Positions 51,757 to 59,531 of a DNA stretch of 64,000 nucleotides are shown piece by piece. Origin of the DNA: Actinomadura cremea (GTDB lineage: Bacteria > Actinomycetota > Actinomycetes > Streptosporangiales > Streptosporangiaceae); contig NZ_BMRF01000001.1 in the NCBI RefSeq assembly GCF_014648495.1, positions 248,001-312,000 of the forward strand, read 5' to 3'. The position numbers were made by a program, and so were the translations under genes. The notes under the pieces are model-generated. The model did not search any database. It worked only from the letters and a program-made list of their open reading frames with translations, and was not told the DNA's origin. Numbering within the stretch: position 1 is the stretch's first letter; each line of letters starts with the position of its first letter.

Positions 51757-52683
51757 TCAGGCGGGGGGCAGGTCCAAGCCGGAGCGGAAGAGGTCGCCGT
51801 CGAGCCAGACCGCGGCGCGGACGCCGTCGGCGGCGCCGAGCGAGACGAGGGTGACGGCGTCGGGGACGGCGGGGAGCTTGGCGGTGTCGCCCGCCGCGGC
51901 CACGCCGGGGACGGTCGTCTGCTGGCGCTCGTCGACGCGCACCGTGCCGTCGTCGAGGATCTCGCAGCCGAGCTTCGCCGCGAGATGCGCGTGCTGCCGG
52001 GTGGGGGCGCGGTGGTAGACGCCGTCGCGGGCGAGGGTGCGGCCGTCGGCGAAGCGGAGTTCGAGCGCGCCGGGGTCGCCGGTCACCCGGGTGATGGGGG
52101 TGTCGACGGTCGGGACGCCGCGCTCGTCCAGGCGCCGGACGATCTCGGCGGGGAGTTCGAGGGGGCCGTTCGTGCACAGGACGACGTCGTCGCTGAACCG
52201 GTCGGCGACGTAGAGGGCGAGCATCGCCTCGCGGGGTTCGCGGGCGAGGACGGCCAGGCTCATGCCGCGGGTCTCCCACCCGTGGCAGAACGGGCAGTGG
52301 AACACGCTCCGGCCGAACCGTTCGGCGAGGCCCTCGATCGGGTACGGCTCGTCGACCTGGCCGGTGGCGAGGACGAGCCGGCGTGCGCGTTCGGACGTCC
52401 CGTCGGGGAGGTCGATCGTGAAGTCGTCCAGGGTGCCGCGCGCGCCGGTGACGGTGCCCGAGCGCCGCTCGACGCTCGGGTAGGCGGCCAGTTCGTCCCG
52501 TCCGAGCGCGAGGAGGCGGGCGGGGTCGAAGCCGTCGCGGCTCAGGTACATGTGCATCTCGGACGCGGGGGCGTTGCGGGGGGCGCCGCCGTCGACGAGC
52601 AGGACGTCGCGGCGCTGGCGGCCGAGGACGAGGGCGGCGCTGAGCCCGGCGGGGCCGCCGCCGATCACGATCACGTCGTACAT
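51757..52683 (-). CDS. Thioredoxin-reductase-like flavin dithiol oxidase (GliT/HlmI type)
   Basis: 308 residues. FAD-binding start YDVIVIGGGPAGLSAALVL; redox cysteines in CPFCHGWE (Cys130, Cys133); C-terminal FAD motif GVAAAGDTAKLP. The region where thioredoxin reductases have a GxGxxA NADPH site reads MSLAVLAREPREAM, without the glycines, as in oxygen-using dithiol oxidases such as GliT and HlmI. It could oxidise thiols or dihydrothiazole-type groups in the product, or protect against them. Its ATG overlaps the methyltransferase stop by one base. Last gene of the leftward metallophore operon. Confidence 0.75.
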   Translation of the reverse strand: MYDVIVIGGGPAGLSAALVLGRQRRDVLLVDGGAPRNAPASEMHMYLSRDGFDPARLLALGRDELAAYPSVERRSGTVTGARGTLDDFTIDLPDGTSERARRLVLATGQVDEPYPIEGLAERFGRSVFHCPFCHGWETRGMSLAVLAREPREAMLALYVADRFSDDVVLCTNGPLELPAEIVRRLDERGVPTVDTPITRVTGDPGALELRFADGRTLARDGVYHRAPTRQHAHLAAKLGCEILDDGTVRVDERQQTTVPGVAAAGDTAKLPAVPDAVTLVSLGAADGVRAAVWLDGDLFRSGLDLPPA

Positions 52684-53426
52684 CAGTTCTCCTTGCGGCG
52701 CCACGCGTGGACGCCCTCGGCGGGACGGGGCTCGAACCCCGCGTCGGTCAGTTCGGACGCGAGGCGTTCGTCGGAGACGACGTGGCAGTCGAACTCGGCG
52801 GTCTCCGCGGCGACGAGGGTGTCGCCGTCCCAGGTCCGGTAGGTGTTGACCCAGCGGACGAGGTCGTCCCCGGCGACGTCCGCGCGGGTGACGACGTCGT
52901 GGCGGCGGCGGCCGAGGCGGCGCCCGGGGACGGTCGTCGCGGGCACCGGTTCGGCCTGCTGCGGGTACTGCGGCTCGACGAGGAGCAGCCCGCCGGGGGT
53001 GAGCGCCTCGGCCCAGCGCCGCCAGAGGGCGGGGCGCTCCGCCGGGGAGAAGTGCATGACGAGGTTGAACATCACGACCGCGTCCACCGGGACGGGCGGG
53101 CGGGCGGTCAGGGCGTCCTCGGGCAGGACGGTGACGCGGTCGGCGAGGTGCGGGACGCGGGCGAGGCGCGTGGTGAGGGCGGCCCGCATGATCCGGGCGG
53201 GTTCGACGGCGAACACCTCGTCGGCGAGGCCGGCGAGGACCTCGGTGAACCAGCCGGTGCCGGGGCCGATCTCGGCGACGGCGCGGACGTCCGGCAGGAG
53301 CGTCCGGAGGCTCGCGGCGAGGGCGTCCCGGGCCTCCGCCGGGAAGATCAGGTCGTAGTAGGGGGCGTTGACGGCGTAGCCGAGGCCCTGGTCGGCGCGG
53401 GCGGCCTCGTCGGGCGTTCCGGTCAT
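52683..53426 (-). CDS. Class I SAM-dependent methyltransferase
   Basis: 247 residues. Motif I is AVAEIGPGTGWFTEVLA near residue 50, then the acidic FAVEPARIM, VTVLPEDALTA and VVMFNLVMHFSPAERP, followed by GGLLLVEPQYP. This is a small soluble methyltransferase; the acceptor atom is unknown. It lies 17 bases after the reductase gene and overlaps the flavin oxidase gene, so a tailoring step on the metallophore is likely. It is not similar in layout to the tandem methyltransferase at 49109. Confidence 0.75.
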   Translation of the reverse strand: MTGTPDEAARADQGLGYAVNAPYYDLIFPAEARDALAASLRTLLPDVRAVAEIGPGTGWFTEVLAGLADEVFAVEPARIMRAALTTRLARVPHLADRVTVLPEDALTARPPVPVDAVVMFNLVMHFSPAERPALWRRWAEALTPGGLLLVEPQYPQQAEPVPATTVPGRRLGRRRHDVVTRADVAGDDLVRWVNTYRTWDGDTLVAAETAEFDCHVVSDERLASELTDAGFEPRPAEGVHAWRRKEN

Positions 53427-53443
53427 CTCTGTCCTTCGCGTGG

Positions 53444-54463
53444 TCACTGGAGTTCGGCGCCGGTCACGACGGGGTCCGTGCGGAGCCGGTCGAGGACGGC
53501 GGCGGGGTGCAGGCGTTCGGCGGCCAGGTGGGCGCCCGGCGGGACGCGTCCGGCGAGGACGTCGCGGACCGCGAGGGCCGCGACGGCGCCGCTCAGCGCG
53601 TTCGGGTCGGACGTGCGCAGCGTGAGCCGCCGGGGCGGGCCGGAGGCGCGTGGGGCGGCCTGGAACAGCAGCGTCGAGTACGGGCGGGTGCCCGCGAGGT
53701 CGGCTTCCGCCGCCGCGAGCAGGGCGGGGACGTGGCGGTCGACCGGCCCGCCGTCCGCCCACGCGGCGGCGAGGGCGCGGGGCACGTTCTCGCTGACGTA
53801 GACGGTGTGCGCGCGCAGTTCGTCCACCTCGCACCGTCCGGCGAGGCGGGCCGCCTCGGTGGACAGGAACGGGTACGCGTGCACCCGGCCCGCGAAGCCG
53901 GGGAGCGCGACGCGGTGCAGCGGCCGGAGCGCCCCGGGGACGGCGCGTCCGTCCCGCCACGCGGCCAGGGGCGTGCCGAACTCGGGGCCGCGGGACGCCA
54001 GCATGTCGCGGGCGCCCATCTCACCGAGCGCGGCGGCCCCGCCGACGTGGACGTCGAGGCGGCGCAGGGGGCGGTCGGCGAGCAGCCGGGGCAGCAGCCC
54101 GGACAGGCCCGGCGTGAGGCCCGCGGAGAACACCGCCGCCCGGTCGCGGACGGGCCCGAGCGCGGACATCGCGGGCAGGTCGCCCGCCGCGTCCACGTAG
54201 TGCGCCCCGGCGGCGAGGGCCGCGCGGGCGACGGCGTCCAGCACCCGGTAGGACGGTCCCGCGCAGTTCAGCACCACGTCGCAGCCCGCGCAGAACGCGG
54301 CGAGGCTCGCCGGGTCGTGCAGGTCGACGCGGACGGGGACGCCCAGGTCCGCGGCCCGGCCGGGGTTCCGACCGCCGATGCGCAGGTCACCGAGGTCGGC
54401 GAGCCGTCCGGCGGCGGCCCGGCCGACCGCGCCCGCGCCGCCGAGGACGCCGACGACCGTCAC
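53444..54463 (-). CDS. Saccharopine-dehydrogenase-like NAD(P)H reductase
   Basis: 339 residues from a GTG overlapping the NRPS stop by 4 bases. NAD(P)-binding start GVLGGAGAVGRAAAGRLADLG, then VDLHDPASLAAFCAGCDVVLNCAGP and AGAHYVDAAGD, typical of the saccharopine dehydrogenase/reductase fold. Yersiniabactin and pyochelin clusters contain a thiazolinyl imine reductase of a different (Gfo/Idh) family; this protein may fill that role here, reducing a thiazoline to thiazolidine. That is inference from position. Confidence 0.7.
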   Translation of the reverse strand: MTVVGVLGGAGAVGRAAAGRLADLGDLRIGGRNPGRAADLGVPVRVDLHDPASLAAFCAGCDVVLNCAGPSYRVLDAVARAALAAGAHYVDAAGDLPAMSALGPVRDRAAVFSAGLTPGLSGLLPRLLADRPLRRLDVHVGGAAALGEMGARDMLASRGPEFGTPLAAWRDGRAVPGALRPLHRVALPGFAGRVHAYPFLSTEAARLAGRCEVDELRAHTVYVSENVPRALAAAWADGGPVDRHVPALLAAAEADLAGTRPYSTLLFQAAPRASGPPRRLTLRTSDPNALSGAVAALAVRDVLAGRVPPGAHLAAERLHPAAVLDRLRTDPVVTGAELQ

Positions 54464-56445
54464 GCCGCGTCCGTCCGGGCGCGGACGGACGCGGCGAGGC
54501 CCGCGACGGTGGGGGCGTCGAGGAACGCGCGGACGGTCGGGACGGGGCCGTCGGCCGCGAGCCGGGCGAGGGCCCGGACGGCGAGGAGGGAGTCGCCGCC
54601 GAGCGCGAAGAACGTGGTCGCGCGGTCCAGGACGGGCACGCCGAGGACGTCCTCCCAGAGCGCGCAGATCCGCTGTTCGAGGTCGTCGCGGGGCGGGCCG
54701 GACGTCTCCTCGACGGCACCCTCCGGCAGCCGGTCCAGGGTGCGGCCCGGGGAGGGGGCCGGGTCGCGGACGCCGGGCAGGTCGACGGGCTCGTCCCAGG
54801 CGGGCCCGTCGGCGAGGGCCTCGATCAGGTCGACGAGCCCGGCGAACGCCGCGTCGACCTCGGCGGGGTCGAACAGCTCGTCCACCAGGGAGAACACGGC
54901 GGCCATCTCGCCGCGCAGCTCGTAGAAGCGGGCTTCCAGCGCGACCTGCGGGGTGCGGAGCTGGTGGTAGTAGTCGGCGAAGTCGAGGTCGCCGAGGGGC
55001 CCGGCCGACTCGACCTGCCCCTCGCCCACGGCCGCGTCCATCCCGAGGGTGCTCTGGAACACGACCGGCCCCACGGGACGGGTCGTCCCGCGCCGCCGCG
55101 CCAGCTCCCGCGACACCTCGACGCCCGAGATCAGGTTGTGCGCGGCGGCCTCGGTGAGGGTGCGCTGCGCGTCGCGGGCCAGGTCGGCGAACGGGCGGCC
55201 CGGCACGGGTTCGACCGGCAGCAGCATCGTGGCGGCGAACGCGCCGAACACCCGGTGGACGTCCGGGTGCAGCGGCAGCCGGTTGAGCTGCAGGGAGTTC
55301 AGCAGCATCCGGCGGTGCCCGCCCCACCGGGCGAGGACGACGGAGAACGCGGCGAGCATCGCGGCGGACGGGGTGACGTCGCGGGCGGTGCAGCGGTCGC
55401 GCAGCGCCGCCCAGCGGGGCGCGGACAGGTGCGCGGACCGGGTGCCCATGAGCGTCGGGCGGACGTCGCGCGGGTCGGCGCGCAGCGGCAGCGCGGGGGC
55501 GCCCGGGACACCGTCGAGGCGGCCCCACCACCAGTCGCGGTCGGCGGCCCACGCCGGGGTGTCGCGCAGCCGGTCCTGCGCGGTCACGTAGTCGCCGAAG
55601 TCCACCTCGAGGGGCGCGGGGACCGCGTTCCAGTCGGCGGCGAGGGCGAGCAGCTCGCGGTTCAGCAGGGTCGCCGACCAGCCGTCGAGGGTGAGCAGGC
55701 TCATCGCGGTGTGCAGCCGGCCCCGGTCGCCGGGCAGGAGGCTGAGCCGGACGTCCACGCCGGGGCCGTGCTGGGGGTCGGGCCCGGCGGTGCTCATCTC
55801 GTCGCGGAGGGCCGCGAGCGCCGCCTCCACCGCCGCGCCGTCCGCGTCCCGCAGGTCGTGGAGGCGCGGGACGGGGACGGCGCCGGGCTCGTCCGGGTGC
55901 AGGACGCGCTGGGTGCCGTCGGGCGCGACGCGCGCCCGCAGCATCGGCTGGTGGAGCGCGAGCCGGTGCAGGGCGTCCGCGAGCGCCTCGGCGGCCTCGT
56001 CGCCGTCCATGCCGGTGAGGGCGACGTCCGCGTAGAAGTGCGCCGAGTCGTACGACAGCTCCCAGGCGCCCTGCTGGCCGACGAAGTAGCCCTGCTGGAG
56101 CGGCATCAGCGGGAACGGGGCGCCGGGGTCGGGGCGGCGCTCGATGCCGACGGGCAGCGCCCGCGCCGCGCCGCCGGTGCGCCGCCGCACGAGGTCGGCG
56201 AGCCCGCCGAGGGTGATCTCCACGGTGACGTCCGACAGCGCGAGCTCGACGGCGAGCCGGCTGCGGACGAGCGCCGACAGCCGGACGGTCAGCACGGAGT
56301 CGCCGCCGAGCCGGACGAAGCTCGCGTCGTGCGGGACGGCGTCCGGGTCGAGGTCGAGCAGCTCGCCCCAGATCGCCGCCAGCTCCCGCGTGATCGACTC
56401 CGTGCCCGGCTCCCTGCCCGACTCGGTACCGGCCGAGGTCCGCAT
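54460..56445 (-). CDS. NRPS, PCP-cyclization-like-PCP
   Basis: 661 residues. PCP 15-90 (Ser50 in LGGDSV); condensation/cyclization domain about 108-530; PCP about 588-655 (Ser619 in LGGDSLL). The domain opens with PLMPLQQGYFVGQQG and lies in the Cy clade, but its active motif reads S-LLTL-D-GW-S (Ser249, Asp254, Ser257), so the first Asp of DxxxxDxxS is Ser. There is no A domain; both PCPs must be loaded in trans, probably by the cysteine A domain at 33892-37803. It could supply the Cy2-PCP2 of HMWP2 and the PCP missing from the PKS/NRPS. The ATG at 56445 follows a GGGGGTGG site. Confidence 0.85.
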   Translation of the reverse strand: MRTSAGTESGREPGTESITRELAAIWGELLDLDPDAVPHDASFVRLGGDSVLTVRLSALVRSRLAVELALSDVTVEITLGGLADLVRRRTGGAARALPVGIERRPDPGAPFPLMPLQQGYFVGQQGAWELSYDSAHFYADVALTGMDGDEAAEALADALHRLALHQPMLRARVAPDGTQRVLHPDEPGAVPVPRLHDLRDADGAAVEAALAALRDEMSTAGPDPQHGPGVDVRLSLLPGDRGRLHTAMSLLTLDGWSATLLNRELLALAADWNAVPAPLEVDFGDYVTAQDRLRDTPAWAADRDWWWGRLDGVPGAPALPLRADPRDVRPTLMGTRSAHLSAPRWAALRDRCTARDVTPSAAMLAAFSVVLARWGGHRRMLLNSLQLNRLPLHPDVHRVFGAFAATMLLPVEPVPGRPFADLARDAQRTLTEAAAHNLISGVEVSRELARRRGTTRPVGPVVFQSTLGMDAAVGEGQVESAGPLGDLDFADYYHQLRTPQVALEARFYELRGEMAAVFSLVDELFDPAEVDAAFAGLVDLIEALADGPAWDEPVDLPGVRDPAPSPGRTLDRLPEGAVEETSGPPRDDLEQRICALWEDVLGVPVLDRATTFFALGGDSLLAVRALARLAADGPVPTVRAFLDAPTVAGLAASVRARTDAA

Positions 56446-56462
56446 CGCCACCCCCACGTGAA

Positions 56463-56477
56463 TGAAAACCGTTATCG
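56463..56477 (-). promoter_or_regulatory. Fur/Zur-like operator before the leftward NRPS operon
   Basis: Read on the plus strand, TGAAAACCGTTATCG shares 11 of 15 positions with the box at 33830-33844 (TGATAATGATTATCG) and 10 of 15 with the Streptomyces Zur consensus. It ends 18 bases before the NRPS start codon, so a bound repressor would cover the start of transcription. Occurring at both operon heads strengthens an otherwise degenerate site. Confidence 0.5.
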
Positions 56478-56682
56478 GAATCATTGCATGGCGGACACAT
56501 CGGACGAAACCCCGGGGATCACTCGACGCCGTCGTCCGCGCGGGTCGGCGGGCGAAGACCTCCGGCTTCCACGTGCCCGCGGGCACCACGCCCCGCATCG
56601 CCGTCGCGATGGCCGCGCCGTCGCCGGACGCCGAGCAGTCCGGCCGGTCCCGCATCCGTCCTCCAGGCGGGCCTCCTGCCGA

Positions 56683-58074
56683 CTAGTACCGCCGGGATCC
56701 CGCGGATCGTTGCCCGGACCGGCGCGGGACGTCCGGCGCGTCGCGGCGGGCGGGCAGGGCGAGGGACGCGGCGGCCACCACGCCCAGCATGACCGCCATG
56801 GCCAGGAAGGCGGCGCCGTAGGTGCCGGTGGCGGCGGCGAGCGCGGCGAGGCCGACCGCGCCGCCGACCTGCTTGGCGGTGTTCAGCAGGCCGGACGCGG
56901 CGCCCGCGTCGTCCCCCGCGACGCCCGCCGTCACCGTGGCGGTCAGCGGCGTGTTCAGCAGGCCGCCGCCGACGGAGACGAGGACGGCCGGGCCGAGGAC
57001 GTCGCCCGCGTACGTGCCGCCGCCGTCCCCCGTGGCGAGGCCCTGCCAGAGGAAGCCCGCCGCCGCGACGGCCGCGCCCGCGGCGACGAGCGCGCGGTCG
57101 TCCGCGCGCCGCATCAGCCTCGGCGTGACCTGGAGCCCGACGAGCAGGGTGAGCAGCGTGTGCGGGAGGAAGCCGAGCCCCGTCCGCAGCGCCGAGAAGC
57201 CGAGGACGTCCTGCATGTAGAGAGTGAGGAAGTACCACATCGGCACCTGGAAGCAGGCGCCCGCGAGCAGCATCAGGACGTTGCCGAGCCCGATCGCGCG
57301 GGAGCGGAGCAGGCGCGGCGGGACGAGCGGGTCGGCGGCGACGCGCGTCTCGACGAGGACGAGCGCGGCCAGCAGCACGACCGCGCCGCCGAGCGCCCCG
57401 GCCGTGACGGCGTCCGTCCATCCCCGGGACTCGGCCCGCATGACGCCGAAGGCGAGGAGCGCGAGCCCGGCGGTCGCGACGACCGCGCCGGGGACGTCGA
57501 GGCGGCGGGCGCGGGTGCGGTGCCCGTCCGGGACGCGCCGGGCCAGGACGGCGGCGGCGAGCCCGACCGGCACGTTGATCAGCAGGATCCACCGCCACGA
57601 CAGCGCCTCGGTGAGCAGCCCGCCGACGAGGTTGCCCGCCGCCCCGCCGACCAGGCCGACGGCCGTCCAGACGGCGAGGGCGCGGGTCCGTCGGGGGCCC
57701 GCGGGGACCGTCGTGGTGATGATCGTCAGGGTGGCGGGCGCGAGGACGGCCGCACCGATCCCCTGCGCGGCGCGGGCGGCGATCAGCAGGCCGGGCGTCG
57801 TCGCGAGGCCGCCGACCAGGCTGGGCAGGCAGAACAGCAGCAGGCCCGCGAGGAAGATCCGCCCGGCCCCGACGAGGTCGGCGAGCCGCCCGCCGAGCAG
57901 CAGGAACCCGGCGAACGCGAGGGTGTAGGCGCCCGCGACCCACGGCAGGTCGGCATCGGAGAACCCGAGGTCGTCCTGGACGGCGGGCAGCGCGACGTTC
58001 ACCACCGAGACGTCCAGGACGACCATGAACTGCGCCGCGCACGCGAGCGCGAGGACGATCCGTGCCACCGGCAC
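56683..58074 (-). CDS. MFS transporter, 14-helix DHA2-type exporter
   Basis: 463 residues from a GTG. About 14 hydrophobic segments. The start DVSVVNVALPAVQDDL and motif A-like GGRLADLVGAGRIFLAG are typical of DHA2 drug/metabolite exporters, as is motif C-like GGAAGNLVGGLL. The C-terminal tail is short and basic. It is divergent from a TetR regulator with two inverted repeats between them, the usual exporter-repressor pair. It lies just upstream of the leftward NRPS operon and is a candidate exporter for the metallophore, though it may have its own substrate. Confidence 0.82.
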   Translation of the reverse strand: MPVARIVLALACAAQFMVVLDVSVVNVALPAVQDDLGFSDADLPWVAGAYTLAFAGFLLLGGRLADLVGAGRIFLAGLLLFCLPSLVGGLATTPGLLIAARAAQGIGAAVLAPATLTIITTTVPAGPRRTRALAVWTAVGLVGGAAGNLVGGLLTEALSWRWILLINVPVGLAAAVLARRVPDGHRTRARRLDVPGAVVATAGLALLAFGVMRAESRGWTDAVTAGALGGAVVLLAALVLVETRVAADPLVPPRLLRSRAIGLGNVLMLLAGACFQVPMWYFLTLYMQDVLGFSALRTGLGFLPHTLLTLLVGLQVTPRLMRRADDRALVAAGAAVAAAGFLWQGLATGDGGGTYAGDVLGPAVLVSVGGGLLNTPLTATVTAGVAGDDAGAASGLLNTAKQVGGAVGLAALAAATGTYGAAFLAMAVMLGVVAAASLALPARRDAPDVPRRSGQRSAGSRRY

Positions 58075-58103
58075 CCCCAGATCAGTGTGAGCGCATTGTT
58101 TTG

Positions 58104-58157
58104 GCCGCAGGGTATGCGGCTAGACTTGGACGGGTCAATCCGATGCGGTCACATCGG
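58104..58157. promoter_or_regulatory. Two inverted repeats in the MFS-TetR divergent promoter
   Basis: GCCGCA-5-TGCGGC (58104-58120) and CCGATG-6-CATCGG (58140-58157) lie between the divergent start codons. A rightward -10-like TAGACT (58121-58126) sits between the repeats, with a poor TTGTTT -35 about 19 bases upstream. Either repeat could be the TetR operator; binding would repress both genes. Confidence 0.5.
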
Positions 58158-58179
58158 GAAGCGGGGAGAGAGCGGGGAG

Positions 58180-58785
58180 ATGGAGCGGCGCACGCGCGGG
58201 CCCGGGGTCCGGCACGAGGAGCGGCGGAACGAGATCGCCGACGCGGTCCTGGCGATCGTGGCCGACCGCGGCCTGGCGGCGGTCTCGCTGACCGAGGTCG
58301 CGGCGCGCGCGGGCGTCTCGCCCGGACGCGTCCAGCACTACTTCCCCGCCAAGCAGCGGCTGATCGAGGCGGCCTTCGAGCGGGGCAACGCGCTCAGCAC
58401 CGCACGCATCCGCGCCCGCGTCGGCCGCGACCTCGCCGACGCCCCGCCCCGCGACGTCCTCACGGCCGTCCTCACCGAACTGATCGCCCACGACGCCGAG
58501 ACGCGCGCGCACATGCGCGTCCGCCAGTCGTTCACCGCGCTCGCCCTCGCCGACGAGGCCATCGCCGCCCGCATGCGCGACGAGTACGCCCGCTTCCACG
58601 GCGAGGTCGCGGGCCTGCTGCGCCGCGACCGCGCCGCCCTCCCGGCCGGGACCGACCCCGAGGCCGCCGCGATCGACCTGATCGCGCACGCCGAGGGCCT
58701 CGCCTACTACGTCCTGATCGGCATCATCGGCCCCGAGGCCGCCCGCGACCGCGTCGAGCGGTCGATCGCCGCCCGCTACGGGTGA
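58180..58785 (+). CDS. TetR-family transcriptional regulator
   Basis: 201 residues. N-terminal helix-turn-helix: VLAIVADRGLAAVSLTEVAARAGVSPGRVQHYFPAKQRLIEAAF, the standard TetR pattern with the YF recognition helix end. The C-terminal ligand-binding half is all helical (LTAVLTELIAHDAETRAHM, DEAIAARMRDEYARF). The ATG is preceded by an AG-rich stretch. It probably represses itself and the divergent MFS gene through the repeats at 58104-58157. Ligand unknown. Its 3' end overlaps the convergent gene by 10 bases. Confidence 0.88.
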   Translation: MERRTRGPGVRHEERRNEIADAVLAIVADRGLAAVSLTEVAARAGVSPGRVQHYFPAKQRLIEAAFERGNALSTARIRARVGRDLADAPPRDVLTAVLTELIAHDAETRAHMRVRQSFTALALADEAIAARMRDEYARFHGEVAGLLRRDRAALPAGTDPEAAAIDLIAHAEGLAYYVLIGIIGPEAARDRVERSIAARYG

Positions 58786-59387
58786 CGTGGCGCCCGGAGC
58801 GTCGCGTCGAGCCACTGCAGCAGCGCGATGTCCGGGCCGCAGCGACGGTTCCGCTCCCGGCGCCGCGCGGCCCGGAAGACGGACGTGCCCGCACCGTCCG
58901 GCAGCTCGAGGACGTCGAGATCGACGAGCCCCCCGAGCCGCGCGACCTCGAACCGCTCGTGCCCGTGCCCGTAACCGGTTCCGCTCCCGGTTCCGTCCGG
59001 CGGTCGCAGGGGCCGGACGGCCGTCGCGGGATCGCGGTCGAGGACGTCCCGCAGGCACGACGGACCCTGCAGGAGGACGCCTTGCAGGGGCGGGACGACC
59101 CGTCCCGGTTCGTCCCCCGCGAGCCACACGGCCCGCAGGCCGTCGACCTCGCCCCGCCGCAGCCGGCCGGGAAGGGGACCGTCGGACGTCACGAGCGCGG
59201 CCGTCCCCGCGGGCAGGCCGTCGATGAGGTCGAGGGCTTCGCGGGTGCTCATGAATCCGACGCGGAAAAGGCGCCCGTCCTCGATGTAGTTGTGCTGGGC
59301 TGCCGCGAAATCGTCAATGGCCCGTTCCAGTCGGGAAATCCGCCCGATCACGTTCGCGAACTCGATGCCCAGCGCCAACTTCGCCAC
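58776..59387 (-). CDS. Hypothetical protein
   Basis: 203 residues. No family recognised. The N-terminal 50 residues look folded (MAKLALGIEFANVIGRISRLERAIDDF, then STREALDLIDGLPAG), with TAALVTSDGPLPGRLRRGEVDGLRAVWLAGDEP in the middle. The C-terminal third has GTGSGTGYGHGHERFEV and a basic stretch RRRERNRRCG. No signal peptide or membrane segment. It overlaps the end of the TetR gene, and its promoter must be in 59388-59531. The long open frame and non-random composition support a real gene. Confidence 0.55.
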   Translation of the reverse strand: MAKLALGIEFANVIGRISRLERAIDDFAAAQHNYIEDGRLFRVGFMSTREALDLIDGLPAGTAALVTSDGPLPGRLRRGEVDGLRAVWLAGDEPGRVVPPLQGVLLQGPSCLRDVLDRDPATAVRPLRPPDGTGSGTGYGHGHERFEVARLGGLVDLDVLELPDGAGTSVFRAARRRERNRRCGPDIALLQWLDATLRAPRHP

Positions 59388-59531
59388 CTTTGTTCCGCTT
59401 GTCGGAGACGCCCTCTACCCTCTTGCGAACATGTCGCAATGGACGCGCCGTCAGGCTTCCCGTTTCTCACCGTCGCGGGACGCGGGCACCACCGGCTCCG
59501 CCTGCACGTGACCGGCCGCGACGAGCGCGAC

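Noticed and set aside
51757-52683. Thioredoxin reductase proper
   Set aside because: The NADPH-binding glycine motif is absent and the CPFCHGWE form fits dithiol oxidase-like proteins better.
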